Below are positions 1-4,622 of a stretch of DNA of 6,584 nucleotides, piece by piece. A program made the translations under genes and the position numbers. The notes below the pieces were generated by a model, which searched no databases, had not been told where the DNA came from, and saw only the letters and a list, made by a program, of their open reading frames with translations. The stretch comes from Prevotellaceae bacterium (GTDB lineage Bacteria; Bacteroidota; Bacteroidia; Bacteroidales; Bacteroidaceae), in assembly GCA_021204885.1 (NCBI GenBank), contig JAJPYP010000021.1, positions 1 through 6,584 of the forward strand, written 5' to 3'. Positions within the stretch are counted from its first letter, which is position 1; every line of letters begins with the position of its first letter.

Positions 1-395
1 TTCCAGAACTCATACTTGATGAAGAAGGCCATGCAGGGGTTCACCAAGTCGAGGAACTTCTTCACGTTGCGCGGTTTGTCGAAGGGCAGGTAACACACCA
101 CGTCGGCTCCCCGGTAGTTCTTGCGCACCTCGTAGCCCGAGGGCGAGAAGAACGTCAGCAAGATGCCGTAATCGGGATAGCGGGCCCGTATCTTCTCCAT
201 CAACGGCCTGCCCTGCTCGAACTCGCCCAGTGAGGCCGCATGGAACCATATATAGCGCACGTTCTTCTCCACCTGCTGGCGAAGCACGTCATACACCACC
301 CAATGCCCCTTCATCATTTTGCGCGGCTTGCGGCTGAAAGGGGCTGCCAAATGCACCAGAATATCGTAAACGAAGATGATCAGGTTGTAGAACAT
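1..395 (-). CDS. waaA: 3-deoxy-D-manno-octulosonic acid (Kdo) transferase, N-terminal part
   Basis: This enzyme transfers Kdo from CMP-Kdo to the lipid A precursor, starting the inner core of lipopolysaccharide at the cytoplasmic face of the inner membrane. The window shows the first 131 residues; the rest lies left of base 1. Family members are usually a little over 400 residues. Seen in the translation: a hydrophobic N-terminal segment (about residues 3-20) fitting the membrane anchor of this family; WFHAASLGE at residues 50-58, whose last Glu (E58) matches the family's catalytic base; LLTFFSPSGYE at 79-89; YLPFD at 102-106; and IKYEFW at 126-131. The ATG at 395 is preceded by AGGG (bases 399-402 on the opposite strand), four bases away, a reasonable ribosome site. 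It begins 9 bp after the gltX stop, so it is probably co-transcribed with gltX. The assignment rests on motifs and is firm at family level; how many Kdo units are added cannot be told. Confidence 0.93.
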   Translation of the reverse strand, partial: MFYNLIIFVYDILVHLAAPFSRKPRKMMKGHWVVYDVLRQQVEKNVRYIWFHAASLGEFEQGRPLMEKIRARYPDYGILLTFFSPSGYEVRKNYRGADVVCYLPFDKPRNVKKFLDLVNPCMAFFIKYEFW

Positions 396-404
396 AGGCC
401 CTGT

Positions 405-1931
405 TTAAGATAATGCCTCCACAGCCTTCCGTATGCGGGCAAGCGTCTCCCTCTTGCCTATCACCTCGGTAATGTCAAACATGTGCGGGCCCCTGCACGC
501 GCCCACCACCGCAAGGCGGAAGGCGTTCATCACGTTGCCCAAGTGGTAACCCTTGGCGGCAATCCAACCCGTCACCACCGCTTCGGTCTCCTTGGAAGCG
601 AACGTCTCCATCGGCTCGAGTAGCGCGGAGAGTTCCCCCATGATACGGGGCGTATCGTCGCTCCAGCGCTTCTTCACATCTTTTTCGGCATACTCCAAGG
701 GAGGTGTGAAGAAGAAACAAGCCTGCTCCCAAAGCTCTTTCACGAAGTTGACGCGACCCTTTACCAAGGAAACCACCTTCGTGAGGTAAGCGTCGGTGTA
801 GAGGCTGTCGTCTATTCCATGCTCGCGAAGCACAGGGCGGAACAGAAGGGCCACCGCCTCATCGGCCATGCGCAATATATATTCATGGTTGAACCAGATG
901 CCTTTCTTATAGTCGAACTTCGCCCCCGACTTGCTACAACGGCCCAAGTCGAAACGTGCCGTGAGCTCGTCCATCGACATGAGCTCTTCGTCGTCGCCCG
1001 GATTCCAACCCAACAAGGCCAAGAAGTTGATGACCGCACAAGGCAGATAACCTGCCTCCCGGTAACCGGGAAAGCGCTCCCCGCTCTTGGGGTCGTGCCA
1101 ATCGAGCGGAAAGACGGGAAAACCCAGCCGGTCGCCGTCGCGCTTGCTCAGCTTGCCGTTCCCCTCGGGTTTCAAGAGCAAAGGCAAGTGGGCGAACGCG
1201 GGCATCGAGTCTTCCCAACCGAAGGCACGATAAAGCAGCACGTGCAACGGTGCCGAAGGCAACCACTCCTCCCCGCGGATAACGTGCGACACTTCCATCA
1301 AGTGGTCGTCCACGATATTGGCCAAGTGGTAGGTGGGCAACCCGTCGGCCGACTTGAAAAGCACCTTGTCGTCCAAGATGGAGGAGTTGATCACCACATC
1401 GCCGCGAATGAGGTCGTGCACGTGCACCTGCTCGCCCGGCACTATCTTGAAGCGCACCACATACTGCGTTCCCCCAGCCAAGAGCGCCTCCACCTCTTCA
1501 GGGGGAAGCGTCAGGGAGTTGCGCATCTGCATGCGCGTGGAAGCGTCGTATTGGAAATTCTTTATCCCGGCACGCTTGGCCTCTAATTCAGCGGGCGTGT
1601 CGAAAGCGAGGTAGGCCTTGCCTTTATTAATAAGTTCGCGTACATATTTAATATAGATGTCCCGCCGCTCGGATTGGCGGTAGGGGCCATACGCGCCACC
1701 TATGCCCACTCCCTCGTCGAAGCGGATGCCCAACCAGCTGAACGCCTCCACGATGTACTCCTCGGCACCCGGCACGAAGCGGTTGGAATCGGTATCCTCG
1801 ATACGTAGTATCAAATCTCCTCCATGCCGACGGGCGAAGAGGTAGTTATATAAAGCAGTGCGCACACCGCCGATGTGCAACGGTCCCGTAGGACTGGGGG
1901 CGAAACGCACCCTGACCTTTCTATCAGCCAT
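405..1931 (-). CDS. gltX: Glutamyl-tRNA synthetase
   Basis: Cytoplasmic class I aminoacyl-tRNA synthetase that charges tRNA-Glu with glutamate using ATP. The 508-residue product is normal for Bacteroidota. Seen: the N-terminal FAPSPTG (10-16) followed by the HIGH-type motif HIGG (19-22); the glutamate-site segment RIEDTD (43-48); RGEEW (219-223); and the KMSKS-type loop KLSKR (260-264). A helical anticodon-binding domain follows from about residue 340. The Cys-rich zinc site of the E. coli enzyme is absent, as in some other bacterial GluRS. An extra stretch of roughly 19 residues (about 269-287) sits directly after the KLSKRDGDR loop, compared with E. coli GluRS from memory. I chose the ATG at 1931 because AAAGGG lies 5 bases upstream (opposite strand of 1937-1942) and the protein then starts MADRK, just before the conserved core. 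An in-frame TTG at 1949 would add six residues and is unlikely. Probably first gene of a gltX-waaA unit. I cannot tell from this window whether it is discriminating. Confidence 0.97.
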   Translation of the reverse strand: MADRKVRVRFAPSPTGPLHIGGVRTALYNYLFARRHGGDLILRIEDTDSNRFVPGAEEYIVEAFSWLGIRFDEGVGIGGAYGPYRQSERRDIYIKYVRELINKGKAYLAFDTPAELEAKRAGIKNFQYDASTRMQMRNSLTLPPEEVEALLAGGTQYVVRFKIVPGEQVHVHDLIRGDVVINSSILDDKVLFKSADGLPTYHLANIVDDHLMEVSHVIRGEEWLPSAPLHVLLYRAFGWEDSMPAFAHLPLLLKPEGNGKLSKRDGDRLGFPVFPLDWHDPKSGERFPGYREAGYLPCAVINFLALLGWNPGDDEELMSMDELTARFDLGRCSKSGAKFDYKKGIWFNHEYILRMADEAVALLFRPVLREHGIDDSLYTDAYLTKVVSLVKGRVNFVKELWEQACFFFTPPLEYAEKDVKKRWSDDTPRIMGELSALLEPMETFASKETEAVVTGWIAAKGYHLGNVMNAFRLAVVGACRGPHMFDITEVIGKRETLARIRKAVEALS

Positions 1932-2023
1932 AGTATCCCTTTTATACAAAATCAGGGCGTAAAATTACGCCTTTTTTTCCACACAACTGTTTTTTTTCGT
2001 ACTTTTCGCGAAAAATTCAGGCC
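1932..2023. promoter_or_regulatory. Divergent promoter region between gltX and the HD phosphohydrolase gene
   Basis: These 92 bp must carry both outward promoters. For gltX (minus strand) the best match to the Bacteroides -7 box TAnnTTTG is TAATTTTA, read on the minus strand over 1967-1960, with GTTGTG further upstream as a poor -33 element; a second possible box, TGATTTTG, lies closer to the start codon. For the plus-strand gene the best match is TACTTTTC at 2000-2007, with the T-run at 1972-1978 about 21 bases upstream as a possible -33 region. Each box misses the consensus by one base. The plus-strand leader would be only some 10-15 bases, and its only SD-like bases are AGG at 2019-2021, too close to the ATG to be ideal. 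The assignment is pattern matching only. Confidence 0.45.
1956..1971. repeat. Inverted repeat inside the divergent promoter
   Basis: Perfect 7-bp arms, GGCGTAA (1956-1962) and TTACGCC (1965-1971), separated by AA, followed on the plus strand by seven T residues (1972-1978). It overlaps the candidate gltX -7 box. It could be an operator-like palindrome, or a hairpin in the gltX leader if transcription starts further upstream. As a plus-strand terminator it makes little sense, because no plus-strand gene precedes it in the window. The symmetry is certain; the role is not known. Confidence 0.5.
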
Positions 2024-4087
2024 ATGAACCCTATCAAGACGAAAAAAAGACCCGGTCATTACAAGGAATTGTTATATAAAGCACTGGTTTTCACCTGCAC
2101 CGTGCTCCTTATTGTCTACTTCCTTCCCCGCGACGGGCGGTTCAACTATCAATTTGACATCGACAAGCCGTGGAAGTACGGCCAGCTCATGGCCACTTTC
2201 GACTTTCCCATCTACAAGCCCGACAGTTTGGTGAAGCACGAGCAAGACAGCATGCTGGCCACCTTCTCTCCTTATTACCGTTTGGACAGGCAAGTGGAAC
2301 AGGAGGCGCTCGAGAAGCTACAGGCCAACTACGAGGCCGACTTGCGCCGGCTGCTCACCGCCGACCAGTTCCAACGGTTGAAGGAGGCGCTGACCGACGT
2401 GTACCACACCGGCATCATCGCCACCGACGACTTGCATACGCTCCAAAAGGACAGCACCTCGTCTATCCTGATTGTAGACGACAAGATAGCACAGCAACAA
2501 AGCACGGCCAAGCTGCACTCCGTCAAAGAGGCCTATACCGCGTTGCTCGCCACCGACCCTACCCGCTTCAAGCCTGAATTGCTACAACAGTGTGCGCTCA
2601 ACGACTACCTCTCGCCCAACCTCTCCTACGACAGGCAACGCACGGAATCGGCCCGCAAAGAACTGCTCGACAACTACTCTTGGGCCAACGGCTTCGTGCA
2701 AAGCGGACAGAAAATCATCGACCGGGGAGAGATTGTGGGGCCTGAGACCTACCGCATCTTGGAGAGCTTGCAAAAGGAGTCCATCAAGCGCAGCACCTCC
2801 CTTGCCCAGCAACGGCTCATGTTGGCCGGGCAGCTGCTCTATACCGGCATTCTGATAGGTTGCTTCATGCTCTACCTGCAACTCTTCCGCAAGGAGTACT
2901 ACGAGCGCAAGGCCAATCTCACGCTTCTGTTCCTGCTCATCACCATTTACTGCGTGCTCACGGCAACCATGGTGGCCAACAACTTCTTCACCATCTACAT
3001 CATACCCTACGCCATGTTGCCGGTCATCATCCGCGTGTTCCTCGACTCGCGCACGGCATTCCTCACCCAAGTGGTCACCATATTGCTCTGCTCCATCTGC
3101 CTGCGCTATCCGCACGAGTTCATCCTGCTGCAAATTCCCGCCAGCCTCGTGGCCATCTTCAGTCTGCGCGAGCTCTCCCAGCGTTCCCAGCTCTTCCGCA
3201 CGGCCATCATGGTGACCCTTACCTATTTCGCCGTCTATTTCGCCTTCGAGCTGATAACGGAAAACGACCTGTCGAAATTAGACAGGGGGATGTATGTCTA
3301 CTTCGTCATCAACGGGGCGCTGCTGCTCTTCACCTACCCACTGCTCTTCCTGTTGGAAAAGCTGTTCCGCTTCACCTCCAACGTTACCCTTGTGGAACTC
3401 TCCAACATCAACACCCCCTTGCTGCGCCGCCTCTCCGAGACGGTGCCCGGCACGTTCCAGCACTCCATGCAAGTGGCCAACTTGGCCGCCGAGGCCGCCA
3501 ACCGCATCGGCGCCAACAGCCAGTTGGTGCGTACCGGCGCCCTGTACCATGACATCGGCAAGATGGAGAACCCCGTATTCTTCACCGAGAACCAGTCGGC
3601 AGGCGTGAACCCGCACAAGAACCTCACTTTCGAGGAGAGTGCGCGGATAGTCATCAACCATGTGACAAACGGCATCAAGCTGGCCGAGAAGCACAATTTG
3701 CCCGACGTCATCAAAGCCTTCATCACCACCCACCACGGCCACGGCAAGACCAAGTACTTCTACATCTCCTGGAAGAACGGACACGACGGTGAAGAACCCG
3801 ACGAGGCCCTCTTCACCTACCCCGGCCCCAATCCCACTACCCGTGAGCAAGCCATCCTGATGATGGCCGATGCCGTGGAGGCGGCCTCGCGTAGCCTTTC
3901 CGCCTACACCGAAGAGAGCATCAGCGGGCTTGTGGAGAAGATCATCGACTCGCAAGTGGCCGACGGTTACTACAAAGAGTGCCCCATCACCTACAAGGAC
4001 ATCGCCACCATCAAGGCCGTATTCAAGGAGAAGCTCAAGACCATCTACCACACGCGCATCAGCTACCCCGAGTTGAAGAAGTCCTGA
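2024..4087 (+). CDS. pgpH: 7TM-HD family phosphohydrolase, probable c-di-AMP phosphodiesterase (PgpH type)
   Basis: Complete 687-residue inner-membrane protein. In order: a short basic N-terminus; a first membrane helix (about 18-34); an extracytoplasmic 7TMR-HDED region (about 40-262) ending in the family signature DRGEIVG (233-239); seven predicted membrane helices between about 264 and 448; and a cytoplasmic HD domain (about 470-640). All metal ligands expected from PgpH structures are present: H480 in FQHSM, H509-D510 in YHDIGK, H546, H570-H571 in THHGHG, and D616 in MADAVEA, so the enzyme should be active. Characterised PgpH proteins hydrolyse c-di-AMP to pApA and help control wall stress, turgor and osmolyte uptake; the substrate here is inferred from the family. 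The outer domain probably senses an unknown ligand. The gene is divergent from gltX. The ATG at 2024 is the only good start and matches the usual basic N-terminus before the first helix, although its ribosome site is poor. The gene symbol follows the Listeria homologue. Confidence 0.93.
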   Translation: MNPIKTKKRPGHYKELLYKALVFTCTVLLIVYFLPRDGRFNYQFDIDKPWKYGQLMATFDFPIYKPDSLVKHEQDSMLATFSPYYRLDRQVEQEALEKLQANYEADLRRLLTADQFQRLKEALTDVYHTGIIATDDLHTLQKDSTSSILIVDDKIAQQQSTAKLHSVKEAYTALLATDPTRFKPELLQQCALNDYLSPNLSYDRQRTESARKELLDNYSWANGFVQSGQKIIDRGEIVGPETYRILESLQKESIKRSTSLAQQRLMLAGQLLYTGILIGCFMLYLQLFRKEYYERKANLTLLFLLITIYCVLTATMVANNFFTIYIIPYAMLPVIIRVFLDSRTAFLTQVVTILLCSICLRYPHEFILLQIPASLVAIFSLRELSQRSQLFRTAIMVTLTYFAVYFAFELITENDLSKLDRGMYVYFVINGALLLFTYPLLFLLEKLFRFTSNVTLVELSNINTPLLRRLSETVPGTFQHSMQVANLAAEAANRIGANSQLVRTGALYHDIGKMENPVFFTENQSAGVNPHKNLTFEESARIVINHVTNGIKLAEKHNLPDVIKAFITTHHGHGKTKYFYISWKNGHDGEEPDEALFTYPGPNPTTREQAILMMADAVEAASRSLSAYTEESISGLVEKIIDSQVADGYYKECPITYKDIATIKAVFKEKLKTIYHTRISYPELKKS

Positions 4088-4119
4088 GAAGGCCTCACCG
4101 TTCATATACCTTGACAGGA

Positions 4120-4150
4120 TTTGTAGAGGCATCGTCCCGATGCCCCCAAA
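4120..4150. repeat. Short REP-like hairpin downstream of the HD gene
   Basis: GGCATCG (4128-4134) and CGATGCC (4138-4144) are perfect 7-bp arms around the loop TCC. They are flanked by TTTG (4120-4123) and CAAA (4147-4150), which also pair. It lies 32 bases after the HD gene stop. No T-run follows on either strand, so it is a weak terminator candidate. The form, a short GC-rich palindrome starting near GTAG, resembles small extragenic palindromes scattered in many bacterial genomes. Whether it is repeated elsewhere in this genome cannot be seen here. Confidence 0.4.
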
Positions 4151-4179
4151 CACACGCTGACCCATGTAAATAAAAAGAG

Positions 4180-4213
4180 GCATTCATCCCCGCTTCTGCA
4201 AGCGAGATGATGC
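4180..4213 (+). terminator. Possible terminator hairpin after the HD gene
   Basis: An imperfect stem pairs GCATTCATC (4180-4188) with GATGATGC (4206-4213), with one bulged T, around an inner stem CGCTT / AAGCG (4191-4195 and 4200-4204) with loop CTGC. Only three T residues follow on the plus strand (4214-4216). Read on the minus strand, the same hairpin is followed by a better T-rich tail (complement of 4172-4178). It may end or stabilise the HD gene mRNA, but it is a weaker candidate than the hairpin at 4322-4379. Confidence 0.3.
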
Positions 4214-4228
4214 TTTGGCGGTGTCAAA

Positions 4229-4260
4229 ATACACAAAAGTGTATAAACGCCCGTTTACAC
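4229..4260 (+). other. Two overlapping, mutually exclusive hairpins
   Basis: ATACAC (4229-4234) pairs with GTGTAT (4239-4244) around AAAA. The same right arm can instead pair downstream: GTGT plus AAACG (4239-4249, with two bulged bases) against CGTTTACAC (4252-4260). The two folds cannot coexist, a geometry seen in attenuators, though each is short and AT-rich in part. Nothing else links it to a known riboswitch or leader peptide. Confidence 0.35.
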
Positions 4261-4273
4261 AGCGGGAAAAGCG

Positions 4274-4311
4274 CCGTGTCGCCGCCACATATAGCCCGTG
4301 TGGCGACGCGG
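4274..4311. other. Ten-base-pair GC-rich hairpin
   Basis: CCGTGTCGCC (4274-4283) pairs over its whole length with GGCGACGCGG (4302-4311), with one T-G wobble at 4277/4308. After a 3-base bulge (4284-4286), ACA pairs with TGT (4287-4289 and 4299-4301) below a 9-base loop. A competing 7-bp fold, CGCCACA with TGTGGCG (4283-4289 and 4299-4305), is also possible. It is the longest continuous stem in the island. No T-run follows, so it is structure and not a terminator. Confidence 0.5.
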
Positions 4312-4321
4312 GAAACGCGAT

Positions 4322-4379
4322 GCGGATGCCGATTGCCGGCAAAAACGGCGGTCGGCATGCCGCCTTTTCGGTGTTTTTT
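4322..4379 (+). terminator. Intrinsic (Rho-independent) terminator
   Basis: A long stem pairs GCGG-ATGCCGA (4322-4332) with TCGGCAT-G-CCGC (4352-4363), with one bulged G. An inner stem GCCG/CGGC (4335-4338 and 4346-4349) lies inside it. An alternative shorter fold is GGCGG/CCGCC (4347-4351 and 4360-4364), flanked by A-rich and T-rich sides. It is followed by TTTT, CGGTG and then six T residues (4365-4379). It probably ends plus-strand transcripts that pass through or start in the island, and insulates the SusC-like gene from the HD gene. It lies about 235 bases past the HD gene stop, which is far for a simple 3' end. Confidence 0.6.
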
Positions 4380-4380
4380 A

Positions 4381-4402
4381 GGCGTGCCACGGCCGAAACG
4401 CC
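4381..4402. repeat. Small inverted repeat after the terminator
   Basis: GGCGT (4381-4385) pairs with ACGCC (4398-4402) around a 12-base loop. It is flanked by T6 on the left (4374-4379) and an A-rich run on the right (4407-4412), which could extend the pairing. No U-tract follows on either strand, so it may simply be part of the island's fold. Confidence 0.35.
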
Positions 4403-4622
4403 CTATAAAAAAGACAGCCGAATGACACGATGAGAAGCATATTAACGCACAAAAGACAATAATGGGACGTATTATATAACAGCATCAAACCAAAACATAT
4501 CTTTTTGTCTCCATTTGAAAGTTTTCTGTTTATGTTACTAATATTAATCAAGTTATCCATACATTCGTAAAAGGAATGATGAGAGAACTATCAACTTAAC
4601 GTTAAACTTTAAAGAAGTGTTT
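4403..4622 (+). promoter_or_regulatory. AT-rich upstream region and leader of the SusC-like gene
   Basis: I see no gene in these 220 bp, which turn sharply AT-rich compared with the island before them. They should hold the promoter for the transporter gene. The best -7 candidate is TACATTCG (4560-4567, one mismatch to TAnnTTTG), without a clear -33 partner; it would leave a leader of about 50 bases. A weaker pair is TTTG (4514-4517) with TAATATTA (4539-4546), 21 bases apart. The leader carries the palindrome TTAACGTTAA (4596-4605) and CTTTAAAG (4607-4614). AAAGAAG (4611-4617) is the likely, weak ribosome site, five bases before the ATG. No regulator gene lies within the window, so the inducing signal is unknown. 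Confidence 0.4.

Larger units (their letters stand above)
4219..4402. other. GC-rich, strongly structured noncoding island
   Basis: This stretch stands out from the AT-rich DNA to its right. It contains a chain of stems: 4229-4244, the overlapping alternative 4239-4260, a 10-bp stem at 4274-4311, a small CGCG/CGCG stem at 4307-4319, the terminator-like stem at 4322-4363, and GGCGT/ACGCC at 4381-4402. Imperfect inverted repeats lie at its edges (CGGTGTC at 4219-4225 against GACAGCCG at 4413-4420; GTGTCA at 4221-4226 against TGACAC at 4423-4428). Open frames exist on both strands but none has a convincing start, ribosome site or recognisable protein. It could be the 3' untranslated region of the HD gene, a small RNA gene, or a copy of a MITE-like repeat. 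I found no convincing promoter just upstream. Confidence 0.4.

Noticed and set aside
819..1586. Plus-strand open frame of 255 codons opposite gltX
   Set aside because: Antisense shadow of the GluRS catalytic domain. No domain is recognisable.
1932..1949. TTG start for gltX, six codons upstream of the chosen ATG
   Set aside because: The AAAGGG ribosome site would then lie inside the coding sequence, while it is well placed for the ATG at 1931.
2582..3133. Minus-strand open frame of 183 codons opposite the HD gene membrane region
   Set aside because: Antisense of hydrophobic-helix codons; His- and Glu-rich product without a family.
4111..4116. TTGACA, identical to the E. coli -35 box
   Set aside because: Primary promoters in Bacteroidota do not use this consensus, and no suitable -10 or -7 box follows at the right distance.
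3278..4183. Minus-strand open frame of 301 codons opposite the 3' half of the HD gene
   Set aside because: It lies opposite a gene with clear catalytic motifs, its product shows no known family and is dominated by Gly, Val and Leu, as expected from the antisense of GC-rich third positions.
4184..4390. Minus-strand open frame of 68 codons in the same island
   Set aside because: Overlaps other frames, lacks a ribosome site, and its codons coincide with hairpin arms.
4215..4433. Plus-strand open frame of 72 codons in the structured island
   Set aside because: Begins at TTG without a ribosome site and runs through every stem and the terminator. The basic product belongs to no family I recognise. 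Homologues with synonymous changes would reopen the question.
4378..4560. Minus-strand open frame of 60 codons with a hydrophobic middle
   Set aside because: It starts at ATG but has no SD-like sequence and lies in AT-rich promoter DNA. The hydrophobic run is expected from T-rich codons. A small membrane peptide cannot be fully excluded.
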